A DNA stretch of 64,000 bases from Strigamia acuminata (GCA_949358305.1 OX442323.1:4464001-4528000), one strand, 5' to 3'; positions 48,101 through 60,673 are shown, numbered from the stretch's first letter. A program made the numbers and translations. The notes: a model not told the origin generated them from the sequence alone.

Positions 48101-50400
48101 TAGGAAATGTAATTTCCTACAACAAAAGCACTATTTATTAAAAGAACACTTGAAAATAATCGTTTGCCGAACGGAATGAACTCGGTCAGCAGCGCACAAG
48201 TGCGTACCGACAACAAACGCTCGAAACGACAAAACGACCGTTCCGGGACAAAAATAAAGCAAACCAATCGACAGATCACCCCCAAATTAGTCTAAATCAA
48301 TTCTAAAACCTATCCATAACACAAGAATAAGGTCCAAACAAAAGGTTAGAAGTTTGAACACAACCGAACTAGATTAAGAAATATGACGTCACGCGTCTTA
48401 CGCAAGTGATCTGTAAATCGACGGATGCACTAAAAATCATCCAAAATCACACAAAATGAGCAAGAATTAAAGAAATAAGACACAGAGAAGTAATAAAACT
48501 TTAAATAGCAATGAATAAAGATAATATCAATATCATAGACACTAAAATTCATGAAAACACTGTAACTTTTAATAAATCACAAAAAATGAAAGTTTAATAT
48601 GTAAAAATATCTAAAAAGCTGAAATTCAAGAAAAGCAAAAATTAAAGACACTTTGTTAACTTTAATTAAGACAATAAATGACATAAAATCCGGACACAAC
48701 AATTATTCCATTTTGGATGAAAAACGGCCCTTTTGGATGAAAAACGGCCATTTTGGATGAAAAACGGCTAAAAATGACCATTTTTCTATGAAAAATGGGT
48801 AAAAATGGCTAAAAATGGCTATTTGATTGAATGACAACGCCAAAAAACGCCCAAGAACGCCCGCAAATGCCTAAAAATGCCTAAAAACGCCCCAAAACGC
48901 AAAATGACAATGCAACTTGAGGCAAAAAACATGAGAACACAATTGTAAACGTTACAAAAGTTGAAACAAAAATAAACAATTAATGTTTTGCCTCGAGTTG
49001 CACGATTTTCAGGCGTTTTGGAGTATTTTTTGGCGTTCTCAGGCGTACTCGCGCGTACACGTCACTGCCGAGTAAAAAAAACATACTTATTTCTTCAAGA
49101 GTTAAAAAGGAAGTAACCCTAATCAGGAAAAAAAATGCAAAAACAATGGCTTGCCTCGAACAAACGCCAGAAGTGAGGCGAGATGTTGTTTGCTTTATTT
49201 ATTAAATCAAATTAGGCGTTGCTAATTCACCTGTATCTCTTAGTTCGACGTAAGAACACGCGCTTTTTTTAAAATGAAAGCCCAAGTTGGGTTTCATAAA
49301 CGTACCGTATTGCCTTGAATAAAAGCCGGGGTGTTTATTAATTTTTAAGACCAGAAACGAGGCGAGATCACGACTCAAGATTAAGCGAGAAGAAATAAAC
49401 GTGTTTCTTCTAAAGGAAGTAACCCTAATCAGGAAAAACTTACATAAACAATGGTTTGCCTTGAATAAACGCCGGGGCGTTTATAAATTTTCAAGACGGG
49501 AGGCAAGGTGAGATGATGATGCGGTGCGACGCGAATAAAAGCCCAAGTTGGGTGTTGCCTCGAATAAACGCCGGGGCGTTTATTAATTTTCAAAACCGGA
49601 AATGAGGCGAGATCAAAACGCCATTGAAACGTTACATTTTAATAACGTTTCAACGATAAAAACGGCCATTTTTGATTAAAAAAACGACTAAAAATGGCCA
49701 TTTTACTATAAAAACGGTGAAAAAAAAACATTTTTACTCTGAAAAATGGCTAAAAATGGCCATTTTGACGAAAAACGGCCATTTTTACTACGGAAAATGC
49801 TAAAATTGGCCACTTGAGTGAGTGACAACGCCAAAAAACGCCTGCGAACGCCTGCGAACACATAAAAACACTCCAAAACGCCAGATGACAATGCAACTTG
49901 AGGCAAAAAACATGAGAACACAATTTTAAACGTCACAAAAGTTGAAATAAAGATGAAAAATTAATGTTTTGCCTCGAGTTGCGCGATTTTCAGGCGTTTT
50001 TGAGCGTTTTTTAGCATTTTTTGGCGTTCTCAGGCGTGCTCGTGTGTACACGTCACTGCCGAAGAAAAAAACAAACTTATTTCTTTTAGTTAAAATGTAT
50101 TTCAAGCTTTAACAGGGGTTTAAACAGAAAATGACATCATTTTTAGTTTAAAATTGAAGTAAAACACAAAATATTTTAGTTTTTGAATGCAACTGATCCA
50201 CGTTATGTCAAATGTTTCCATTACTTCTTGAAAGCCAAAAAATTTGAAAATTTAGCTAATTTCAGCATGTATTTGTAGCTAGTTTTGATTTGAATACACA
50301 CTGTAATGTTTTGCCTCGAGTTGCGCGATTTTCAGGCGTTTTGGGACGTTTTGGAGCAAAAAAAACAAACTTAATTCTTCAAGAGTTAAAAAGGAAGTAA
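45200..50400. repeat. Repeat domain: AAACGCCGGGGCGTTT dyads and AACGCC-rich hairpins
   Basis: TTGCCTCGAATAAACGCCGG plus GGCGTTTA recurs at 46221-46254, 46932-46960, 47911-47940, 49301-49340, 49454-49484 and 49554-49583. Hairpins pairing GACAACGCCAAAAAACGCC...GCAACTTGAGGCAAAAAAC with TTTTGCCTCGAGTTGCGCGA...TTTTTTGGCGTTCTCAGGCG occur near 46617-46830, 47335-47560, 48826-49040 and 49815-50030. Runs of GGCCATTTTGGATGAAAAAC precede them (47168-47330, 48710-48830, 49655-49810). The repeating order suggests one composite element present in several degenerate copies. No gene is supportable within. Confidence 0.75.
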
Positions 50401-51450
50401 TCCTAATCAGGAAAAGCCCACAAAAAACAATGCAAGATCACGCGGTACGACGCACGGACTCCCAGCGCACGGAATGCACGGACTTTCTGTGGACTTCCCG
50501 TGCACGGAAGACCGGCGCGGACATTTCCATTGGAGACCAGCGCAGAATTACCTACAGGCAATTCCGAATCAAAGGCTTCTTTATGGTTTATACATTACTT
50601 TGCAGTAGGTATGCCTGGCCTTGATTTGAAAGTGCAGTAAATTCTGCTGAATGCAGTGTTTTAAACTCGCAGCAATTGCGATGGTGCCAACTATTGGAAA
50701 ATAAATTTAAAATGTAAAACCAAAGAATTTGTAAAAAAAATTTGTTTTAATCAATTGCAATAATGATATTCTACTTAATTGTTGGATTATGAAACGTGAA
50801 ACCAATCCCATGATTAGGAAATATAAATTTTATTAAATTCATCGTGTATCTCACATCTCACATTCACTGCCATTTACTTAGTGTCATCCAAAAATCAGGT
50901 TTTATCAAATCCTGAGGTTATTCTAGTACGTCTTAACTGCCCGGCAGGTCGCGCAACCTGTGGAGCAACAATTGATGTAAATAGTGCAAGCAGCACGCAC
51001 GGGAAAGTGCGCACTGATGGGTCCATGCCAGTGCAAGTACATTGGGTAATGTATTATTGCGAGCGCGCGTGTTTTCACACGATTACAATGTGCTGATTAA
51101 ACCAACAGCATTATAGAAGCATTATAGACTGATTATATTGTATAATTTTTATTTTAACAAAACCCTGAATTTCATTTCTAATCGGTTTTTTTTTTTATTG
51201 ACGCGCACAGAAGCGTTGTAGCATGTTCACACAATGTGGAATTTGCAAATTTGAGAAAGCGGCTTTCCCAAGGTTGATAAAACGCGCGCGATCGTGCGGA
51301 ATATACAAATAAGTGAAATCCGCAAAATCAGCCATGAGACTGCGAACAGGGGGTCAAGGTATAGGCCGCCGTAATGTTAAAAATAGGGTCCCTTTCGCAC
51401 TCCGAGAAATCCGCATGCGCGCCATAAGGTTAAGCTGTAAGAGTTGAACT
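50401..51450. other. No gene seen
   Basis: Short GC-rich patch at 50430-50530 (ACGCACGGACT-like repeats); otherwise AT-rich. ORFs of about 70 codons here lack any recognisable feature. Confidence 0.4.
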
Positions 51451-51860
51451 ATACTCGAGTTGCACTCAAAAAGGCACCTCACAATGTGTACTCCCATTGG
51501 TCGAGCCAGTTTACTACTAACTCCAGACTGTATACTACTACTAGGAGAAGTAGTTTTGATTTTTATTTGTTGTTGTGATTTTTATGACTAGTTTAGTTAA
51601 TGTTATTTTGATTTTATTTAATAAAAAATGTTATTTCCATCATTGAAATGAAGTTTTACACATTAAAAAATGTCAAACTCATGTTTGTTGTGTTTATTGC
51701 TTACATCGTCTGGAAGTTTGAATTTTAGGCCGTTGCCTAGGCAATCGATTAATGCAATTTCGGTGTTTGGGTCTACTTTTCCGGATCACTACACCAGTAA
51801 ACTGGCTCGACCAATGGGAGTACACATTGTGAGGTGCCTTTTTGAGTGCAACTCGAGTAT
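51451..51860. mobile_element. TIR element (MITE) of about 410 bp
   Basis: About 66-bp nearly perfect terminal inverted repeats: ATACTCGAGTTGCACTCAAA, AAGGCACCTCACAATGTGTA, CTCCCATTGGTCGAGCCAG at the left and their complements at 51790-51860. The target duplication is not clear (possibly TA). Superfamily not assigned. Confidence 0.8.
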
Positions 51861-52701
51861 CGCAAGCGTGGCTCAGAATATTTAGTGAAATATTCTAAGC
51901 AATGAATCTAAACTGAAGTGGATAACTCGATATCAACACTAAAAGTAATGTTTTTTAGCGGTGATTTTTCAAGTTGTTTTCAAGTCAGTTTGTGGAGTCA
52001 TACTGAAGTTTTAGTGAGGATTCCCCTTATGCTAACAGCATGTAGCATTTCCTGTAACACCCACATTTTGCTGTTCACACCAAAACGATAGGGGCTACAT
52101 CCTGTGCAAACTTTAAGATTAATAAATCCTTTGAATACTGAATTTATTTATTCATTTCCAAATTAATAGTTTAAGGATCATCCTTTTTATATAGTAATTT
52201 GGGATTACTACAGTATTTAATTTTACTTAGTTTATGGGACAATTGTTCATTTTTATTAATTGACACGTCAATTGAAAATTTCTATCTGGCAACCTATGCA
52301 CTGTGTAATATGTATTGTTACGTTGTAATAAAAAGTGAAATAAAATAATTTAGCTCTTAGGACCCCTAATTCCTTCAAATTGAGCCAGATTTAAAACAAC
52401 CTCCAACCAAGCGAAATGCTTTGCTTTCTTTTGTCTTTATTAACCAGCTAAGCACAGGAAGTTTTAACCAAATTATTTTAATTTTGTTTACCAATATTTA
52501 ATTAATTCACACGGTCACATTTCCACCATTACGTAATAATTTTTGCAATTGAAACGATATGTTTTATCCGATAAAGGCATTAAAACTGCAATTTATCGAC
52601 CTTGGAACACGACTTTGACCGACAGCAATCCAATCGTGTATATTACATTACCGGCGTGTTTAGAATATTGAGTAGTCACCTTCACTTTCCACTACAACAT
52701 A
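51861..52701. other. Upstream region of the CD36-like gene
   Basis: AT-rich with no ORF. The proximal 100 bp contains the promoter, but no clear TATA box is seen. Confidence 0.4.
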
Positions 52702-55700
52702 ATGGAACTAAAACGAATAATTTCGGGGCTGATTGTCTTTTCTTTCGCCTTCCTTTCAACCAATGGAGATATTGCAATGATGGATGTAAGTTGGGATGTT
52801 TGCTTAGAAAACTAAACGTGTAATTAGATTTAGAAACCAAATTGTCATTTTGATAAATTTCGTGTTCAGGTGCTGAAGGGTGAGATGACGGAAAATTCGG
52901 ATTTAAGCGAAAAATGGATTGAACCAGCACTCCGTCTTGACAAATACATCTATTTGTTCAATGTTACAAATCCCGATGACATTGTACAAGGTAACAAACC
53001 AGTACTTCAAGAGATAGGGCCGTACACATTTAGGTAAATAGACACAGGTTGAACTTCGCTCTTACGAACAGGTCGGGGGAGCAGAAAACAGTTCGGAAAA
53101 ACAAAAATTTGTCAAAGTGAAATGATTTATAATGGGAGAAATAGGGCTAGCAACCAACTATAGTTGAAATCAGAAATTCGTTAACGACAAACTCGTTATA
53201 ACGTAAATTTTGTTATAACGTAAATTTCGTTTTAACGTAAATTTCGTTTTAAAACCGTCTCTCTCCATTTCTACTTTACAAATACAATACAAGGCACAGA
53301 AAGACACAATAACGGCAAGTTCGTTATAACGGTGTTCGTAATAGCAAAGTTTGACCGGTATAAAAAAAATAGATGCAATTAAAGGAGTTGCGACATGACA
53401 AATACATGACAAATACAACGGGACTTAATTTAAATAATTAATATTGTTAGAGTACACTATAAAAAAGAGAATGTGCATTTCAACAACGACGAGGGCACTG
53501 TTCGTTACGATTCCTTTAAATGGTTCGAATTTTTACCCGAAAAATCGATCGGATCATTAGACGACCAAGTTACTTCCTTAAACGTGCCTTTTATGGTATG
53601 CATCACACAAATAATTTTTGGAATGTTGTTTTTAAGTAGCAATATTTGTTGTTCAGGTTATGGCATTTAGATCAGAAGAAACATTGTCGATAATGGAGAA
53701 AATGATTCTGACTAATATGATCAGAATGTATAAAGTGCGCCCATTCGTTACTAAAACAGTTGACGAGATGTTGTTTAAAGGATATGTAGATGAGTTTATG
53801 GCAGGGATATCACGGACGGCCAGGAAAGAAATCTTGCCAAATGATACGTTTGGATTTTTCTATGGCGTGAGTAACCAAAAATAATTCAAAGAAATAAAGA
53901 AATGAATAATTTTTTAACGTAATAGCAAAACCATACGTCAGATGGATCTTATTCGGTGCACACTGGAGTTAAAGACAGCAGTCAATTCTTGAAGATAAAC
54001 AAATACAACAATATGACGTAAGAATTTTGTAATATTTAAAATGGATGAATAACAATAGGAATTTCATTTGCAGTGAATTGCCGTATTATAATGGAGAAAA
54101 ATGTAATAAGATTGAAGGATCTATCGGTAAGAAATAATTGTATTTTTATATTTCCTGACGATAGACTTGAAAAATTGTATTTAAAATGTATAGACAGATA
54201 TGGAGTCGTATTTGGGATTAATATCACAAAAGAAGACACACTTCACATGTATACTCCAGAATTGTGCAGGTAAGATTGTTTGGCCAGGGACCGGAAGCCC
54301 ATATTAGGGTGTGTCCCCTGGCGGAAATTTCTTTAAAGTATGTAAATAACATCATTTATTTCTTGATGTTATACAATCACGTTTTCAGACTTTTAAACCC
54401 GGTTTTACAAAATATTACCCGTTTTTACACGATTTTTATCCGTTTTACACGATTTTTATCCGTTTTTACACGATTTTTATCCGTTTTTAAACGATTTTTA
54501 TCGATTTTGACACGATTGTACCTGTTTTTACACATTTAAAGCATTTAAAGCATCTAAAACAGATACTAATTATGTGTTTCTTTTTCATGACAGAACTTTT
54601 CCGTTGAAGTTCGAAAAGGAAGTAGAACATCCGGAAGGCGGGGTGTTGTATAGATATTCGCCTAGCGAATCAGCATTGGCAGCAACAGATGTTGAACCTG
54701 ACAACGAATGTTTTTGTCAAAGCCAAGACCATTGTCTAAAATCTGGAGTGATTTCAACTGAGCAGTGCAACCCGAGTTTGTTTAGAATTGAAAAATGTCA
54801 CGCCTGTTCCTACCCATTGTTTATTTTGTGCTAAATACAATTTTTGTAAAATGCATTTTTGTTGTGTAAAAATGCATTTTTGTGGTGTAAAAATGCATTT
54901 TTTAAATGTAAAAATGCATTTTTTAAATGTAAAAATGCATTTTTTAAATGTAAAAATGCATTTTTTAAATGTAAAAATGCATTTTTTAAATGTAAAAATG
55001 CAGTTTTTAAATGTAAAAATGCATTTTTTAAATGTAAAAATGCATTTTTTTAAATGTAAAAATGCATTTTTTAAATGTAAAAATGCATTTTTTAAATGTA
55101 AAAATGCATTTTTTAAATGTAAAAATGCATTTTTTAAATGTAAAAATGCATTTTTTAAATGTAAAAATGCATTTTTTAAATGTAAAAATGCATTTTTTAA
55201 ATGCATTTTTGTTGTGTAAAAATGCATTTTTGTTGTGTAAAAATGCATTTTTGTTGTGTAAAAATGCATTTTTGTTGTGTAAAAATGCATTTTTGTTGTG
55301 TAAAAATGCATTTTTGTTGTGTAAAAATGCATTTTTGTTGTGTAAAAATGCATTTTTGTTGTGTAAAAATGCATTTTTGTTGTCTGAAAATGCATTTTTG
55401 TGGTCTAGAAACACATGCCCAAAAGCACAAGCCTAGGAACGGACCAATAAAAATAAATTCGTCGGTTCTAATCTAAAATTTACTTTTGCAGAATCAATAA
55501 GAATATGGTCATATCCTCATTTTTATCTCGCTGACGACAGCTATTACGATGCAGTCGAGGGACTAAATAGAGACAAAGCCCTTCATCAAACTTATTTTGA
55601 TGTACACCCGAATTTTGGTTTTGAATTTGGATCTCACAAAAGATTGCAAATGAATATTGGTGTCAAACCAATGTCGCACATCCAGTAAGTGTATCAACCA

Positions 55701-55816
55701 AACAACACACAATACTTTGACGAAAATATTTTGACTTTTCTAGGGCTTTCAACCACTTTCCTCAATTAGTATTTCCGCTGTTGTGGTTCGATGAAGCTTA
55801 TGCGATACAGCATTGA
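52702..55816 (+). CDS. CD36/scavenger receptor class B family protein lacking the C-terminal membrane span
   Basis: Ten exons: 52702-52785, 52870-53033, 53451-53595, 53657-53866, 53926-54017, 54074-54126, 54194-54269, 54594-54775, 55492-55684, 55744-55816; 423 residues, with all GT-AG junctions in phase. The N-terminus MELKRIISGLIVFSFAFLST is a membrane anchor or signal. Family landmarks: YLFNVTNPDDI, LQEIGPYTFR, KWFEFLPEKS, VTSLNVPFM, SDGSYSVHTG, CNKIEGS, the Cys cluster CFCQSQDHC..GVISTEQC, and PHFYLADDSYYDAVEGL. Relatives bind lipids or lipid-carrying ligands at the cell surface and have two membrane spans. Here the last exon ends PLLWFDEAYAIQH and an AATAAA follows within about 65 bp, so the C-terminal span and tail are absent. 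Could be SCARB/emp- or SNMP-like; the subfamily is unresolved. Confidence 0.92.
53046..53357. mobile_element. Degenerate pogo-like MITE in CD36-like intron 2
   Basis: Ends CAGGTTGAACTTCGCTCTTA and, inverted, CCGGTCAAACTTTGCTATTA. The interior has repeated CGTTATAACGTAAATTTCG units like those in the pogo-derived satellite of the heptad RR gene. Confidence 0.55.
54838..55410. repeat. 21-bp satellite in CD36-like intron 8, two variants
   Basis: About 15 units of AATGCATTTTTTAAATGTAA (54895-55205), followed by about nine units of AATGCATTTTTGTTGTGTAA (55200-55400); two units of the second kind also sit at the start (54850-54890). The abrupt switch near 55200 shows two separate expansions. ORFs made of KNAFFKC/MHFLNV units are artefacts. 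Confidence 0.93.
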
Positions 55817-55876
55817 ACATCCAACAAAAAAATTTGATTTTTTACAAAAATTGTAACCAAAAATCCATTTTTTCCT

Positions 55877-55882
55877 GAATAA
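55877..55882 (+). terminator. Poly(A) signal of the CD36-like gene
   Basis: AATAAA within about 65 bp of the TGA, supporting 55744-55816 as the terminal exon. Confidence 0.6.
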
Positions 55883-55925
55883 ATCGTAGAAATAGTTCGG
55901 TATGGCAACACAACCTGTCATGCAC

Positions 55926-55963
55926 CTCAAAGTGTCGCCCTCTAGTGGAAATTTCACTTACTC
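55926..55963 (-). promoter_or_regulatory. Second copy of the 38-bp CTCF-like element
   Basis: Exact reverse complement of 31867-31904, core CCACTAGAGGGCGAC on the minus strand at 55934-55948. It lies just past the CD36-like gene's 3' end. Confidence 0.45.
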
Positions 55964-58900
55964 TTATAACTAATGTTGGAAATTGCTCCTTTTGTTTGTT
56001 TTTTTTCGATTCAATTAATAATAACAAAGAGGTTTTTACATATGATTTGTTTTGGTTGTTCAACAGCAGAGTGTGTGGATGTGCATTTTATGACGATGCT
56101 GTAGACAATACGATACGCTATACAATAATCTGTCACGTTACTCATCAGCACGAGGCGAGAGGCAGGTGAACAGCTAGATTTTGTTGGTTGTGCTCTGTTT
56201 TCCATTCCATTTCGCCGTTTTTGATATTTTTCACCATATTCCATGTCTTTCTTTTGTATTTAAGCAGAATTCTATCACGCACAGCCTTCGAACTGGATTA
56301 AGATGGTTTGATTCCTGATTTCATTCATTTTAGGCTTGATTTCACTCTGGATTCCACTTTAGGCTTAATTTCACTTCTAATATTCCATTTTAGGCTTAAT
56401 TTCATTTCTGGGTTCAATTTTAAGCAATGCATTTAAAATGAATGTATTTGTTATGAGTGTAGAATGGACTCAAGAAATATCTTTTTATTTTCTTTTGGTA
56501 TTTTAAATTCAATTCTTTAGATTTTTTATGAAATATTGAATTTCGTGTTGCTTGTTTCCTGTTTGTTTGATAGAGGGCAATGATCAGTTGGTCACTCCTG
56601 GATAAATTGTATAATTCTGGTCCAGTTTGTCTTTGGTCACCAACCAAGGTATTCGCATGATGATTGTTGGAAACTCAAACATCTGTTGACCAAATCGAAT
56701 TTCACATTTTCACATTTTTCCAACATTTCTTGCCCACATTTCTGCATCGTCCTGCTTTCATGCATTGTTTCCTTGTATGTGCTGCCAATGGACAGCTACT
56801 TAAGTGTGTTTGCTCATTATGCCAAGCAAATGACAGCTAGAAATTTGCAGAGCTAAAAGAGTTCTGGTTGGCATAAATGTTGGTATTGTAAGACTGCAGT
56901 GTAGCATTTACCAATTGTCATGAATTTTTATTTATTTATCATTAATTTATCCACTGATGTGAGATGGTACATGCAACTATTTGTAGTTGCTTCTGCTTTG
57001 CTTGATGTTCTCATCCTCCTCTGGTTTTAAGTAATGAGGAGATTGGTGAACCTTATTTTCCAAATCTGAAACCTAACTGTCTTATTTTCTTTCTTGCCAT
57101 TTTCTTCAAGGTTCTTGGTTGGACTTCTCTGGGACTGTGGAAAATTGTTCACTTTTTTCTGGATGACCCTTAGAGCAGGGCTTTGGCCAGCCAAGAGTGG
57201 TTGTTCTTTGTCTTTTCATCTTTGTTGGGGGTGTTGATTGCTGAAAATTTAATCAATCTACCGCCAAAATCAGTTACTGATTTATGATGTAAAGCATAAA
57301 AAAACACTATTGGAAACCCATTGGGGTTATTACTACAGCTGTTTGAAACAACTGTTTTACCAGTCTAGCTGTTCTAGTGTTAAACTAAAATATTTGTAAA
57401 CCTTTGAGAAGCTCTTTCACTTTTTTTCAAAATGAATTTCTCCAGAGTTGCAAAAATCCTCAAAAGATTAACAAATGCAAGAAAATTATTTTGTTGTTGG
57501 AAAACGACAACATGGTGGAAAGTTGTTTTCGTTTCTTGTGTATTGAGATTGGTTAATATCCAACTTTTTATCGTCTTTTATTGCAATCCTTTTATCTCTT
57601 TCTCTTGAATATTTCTACAATTTCTCCTGACTGTGCCTGTGCTGGGTTGCCATAGAATACCTAGCACTTTTGGCAACTGCAACAAAGTTAAATTATTTCT
57701 TAATTACAACTTCATATTGTTTGTGATAATTTCAGCCAATGGCAGTGTTTTAAAAAGTTAAAATACTTCATGACTGTTTGTGCCCAATTGTGAAATCTTT
57801 TAACGGTAAAAACAATTCCTTTAAAACTTCTTGGGCTAACCTTCCGACCGTCTTCCTGATTGTATTTATATTTCTTGTTCAATATTAATAACTTGTTCTA
57901 CTACTGCCTTTCCGATACAAAAATGCTTCAATGTCGAAATGCCTGAAATACAAAGAAAAATTAAAATTTTACAATGACTTTTTGAACGTGCTGGTCTACT
58001 TTTAACAGTTCTAAATAGTGTGAACATGTTCTTCGTGATAACACTTCCAGCCAATTTATCACTCTGGCCTTTAAGTCAACTTGGTCATTTATAAAACTAA
58101 TTCAAAGTCAGACTATTTTATCAAATAATCAGATTTCCCGATTGTAGAAATGTTTTCTAACAATACAATACATACATTGCAATCTTTTTATCTCTTTCTC
58201 TTAACTATTTCCACAATTCCTCGCATGAACGGTGAGAATTCTTGCTCGCAGTTTGGGTGCAAGGTACATGCATGGAATCTGCAATCTGTTTAGCCCGATC
58301 TGCACTTTCGTGTGCTCCCGAATGCGCAAACAAATGTCCGTCGGCACACTTGTAGATTTCTTCCAGAAGCAGATCGTTATTTAAACATGTGTTTGTTTTT
58401 CTTGCTTCTTTGATTTTTAACTGGTGTTGAGTTTCCTTTTCTTATAAAAATACTAAACGTGGAATTAATATCCAACTTTTTATCGTCTTTTATTGCAATC
58501 CTTTTATCTCTTTCTCTTAACTATTTCCACAATTCCTCGCGTGATGCACCTCTAAGTAGGCGAGAATTTCTTCTTTGGCTTGTCTGTTCCGCATTTCTTG
58601 TTTTACCAGCTCTACATCCTTTATCAATTGGTCGTAATTGTTAGGGTCGTTTTTCTCTTGATGTTTGATGATTAATCGATCGATTATGAACTTGTTATGA
58701 ACTACAGTATGTGATAATTTCAGCAAAGGGTAGTGTTTTATACTCCATGACTCCGTTTAGGGACCTGTGTTTGTGCTAATTGTAAAATCCTTTAACTGTA
58801 AAAGCAAAAAGTAAAAATAAAAATAAAAATTCTTTATGTTCGAATTAACTCCAGCCACCCCTCACCCCTCAGTTTGTGCTGTGGGTTCGGCGTCTCTTAG

Positions 58901-60480
58901 CCTAAAGACAGTGGTCAGGATTAGTGTGTTTTCAACCAGAGTGTAGGAATGTTCAGGTTTAGATATAAAATACCTAAAGATTTAAAAAAAAATTAAAATG
59001 GCAGTGTTTTATAAAGTTAAAAAAACTCCTTGACTCCGTTTAGGGACCTGTGTTTGTGACAATTGTAAAATCTTTGAACGGTAAAAGCAATTCCTTTAAA
59101 ACTTCTTGGGCTAACCTTCCAACCGTCTTTCTGTTTGTATTTATATTTCTTGTTCAATATTAATAATAATAACTTGTTCTACTATTGCCTTTCCGATACA
59201 AAACCCGCCATTGGTTAGAAACATTCCACTTATAATTTAAAATTGATTCGGCCGGCCTCGATTGTATCGGCTACACGCGCCCAGCGGGGGTACTCGAATA
59301 GCATAAAATATATAAAAAAAGCGGCAGCCATCCAGTGGAGGATCTTGTAACTTCCTTTCCTTAATTCCGTGAAAAAATCGATGAAAACGTCGAAAATTGT
59401 CCGAAAAGCTGGCCAAACAGGGGATTTCTTCATAGGCCGACCAGGTCCCCTGTATAAATTGAATGGAACCTATGGATTACTTCTGTTTTTGGACAAAAAA
59501 AGTCTTGCTTTTAGCCATTATTCCACACTAGTCATCAAATTGTCAAAAATTCAGGACAAAAATTCAGGTGATTTAGGTCATTTCTTAACGCCTATTCTTT
59601 TTCATATGGTCTCGTGGTTGTTTCCTCGAGCACGCTTTAAAGAATGACTCTATTTAGGTCAACTTCAACTTTTCACCAACAGCCGGCGCTGCGCAACAAT
59701 TTAATTAGTTCTGCATAAGGGAGACATAGCCGCCTCCAATCACAGGACTCCACACATTCCCGCTAAAACCAACCAATGACCGTGCAGCTTACTAAAGGTA
59801 ATGACATCATCGTGAGCAAAGCCGGGAGTTTGATTTTTCATGGCGATCACAATGTCTGAACAAAAAATAGTCGTGGCTTTCGGGCAGCGCGACTGCATCA
59901 AAGGTAATCAACATACACCCACAAATGGAAAATTTTGGTAACTGCAATGAAGTTAAACTATTTCTTAATTTCAACTTCTTTACAATGTACAATCTTTAAC
60001 GGTAACTTGTTCTACTATTGCCTTTCTGATATAAACCCCTAATGCGGGTTACTACTATGCTTCCACTCAGTGCTGTGTGAACTCACTTTTAACTTATAGC
60101 AAATTTTTACTACAAAAGTTTTTTTGCAACAATTTTTAATTTAATTATCTTTATTCAATCCAATCCTCTGTCCTCTGTCCTCTGCAGCGGCGGCGAATTT
60201 TCTTATCACCTCGTCTTCACTCAAAGAATACTGATGGAAATCACTTCCAAACAACCAAGCAATTAAAACATAGACGCTTCTGTTTAACTATGTTATATTT
60301 CTCTGAAACTTCTAAATTCGCATCGCAGTTGTTATTGAAATGGTCTCCTTCGCAGTGGTCAGGATTAGTATGTTTTCAACCGGAGTGTAGGAATGTTCAG
60401 GTTTAGATATGAAAAACCTAAAGATTTTAAAAAAAAATTAAAATGGCAGTGTTTTAAGCTTATAAAAGTTAAAAAAAAAA
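55964..60480. other. Repeat-rich intergenic region with coding-like debris
   Basis: Several diverged direct copies: GCAATCCTTTTATCTCTTTC (57590, 58175, 58495), TTATATTTCTTGTTCAATAT (57868, 59140), and the block around AGTGGTCAGGATTAGT (58910, 60355). They look like fragments of one duplicated locus. No intact gene is supportable apart from the remnant annotated at 58230-58725. Confidence 0.5.
58230..58725 (-). pseudogene. Coding-like remnant, possibly RNF216 (Triad3)-type E3 ligase
   Basis: Minus strand, 58440 to 58230: ETQHQLKIKEARKTNTCLNN, DLLLEEIYKCADGHLFAHSG, AHESADRAKQIADSMHVPC in one frame of about 70 codons without a proper start. The phrase EEIYKCADGHLF recalls the RING1 start of RNF216-type ligases (CADGHLFC), but the next Cys is Ala and the following metal ligands are missing. 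Upstream at 58517-58726 another frame reads DRLIIKHQEKNDPNNYDQLI then KDVELVKQEMRNRQAKEEIL, coiled-coil-like. Frames change between segments and parts recur at 57.6 and 58.2 kb, so I read it as duplicated pseudogene material. The family call is tentative. Confidence 0.3.
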
Positions 60481-60673
60481 AACACCCGGGTTCTGGAGTA
60501 TATTACCCAGAATCCATCGCGATTACCTCGTGTTCACACGAACTTCCGCTTTTCACAGCTGATCGCTGCATTCGTGCGTGATCCTCGTTTTTAACGTTTT
60601 TATCGAGTTTTTTGAGATAGTTTTATCATCCTTTTTTCAATCGTGATTGAGCTTTTTGTGCGCGCTCCTCGCC

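Noticed and set aside
54754-55476. ORFs of KNAFFKC, MHFLNV, HNKNAFL units
   Set aside because: Translation of a 21-bp intronic satellite inside the CD36-like gene.
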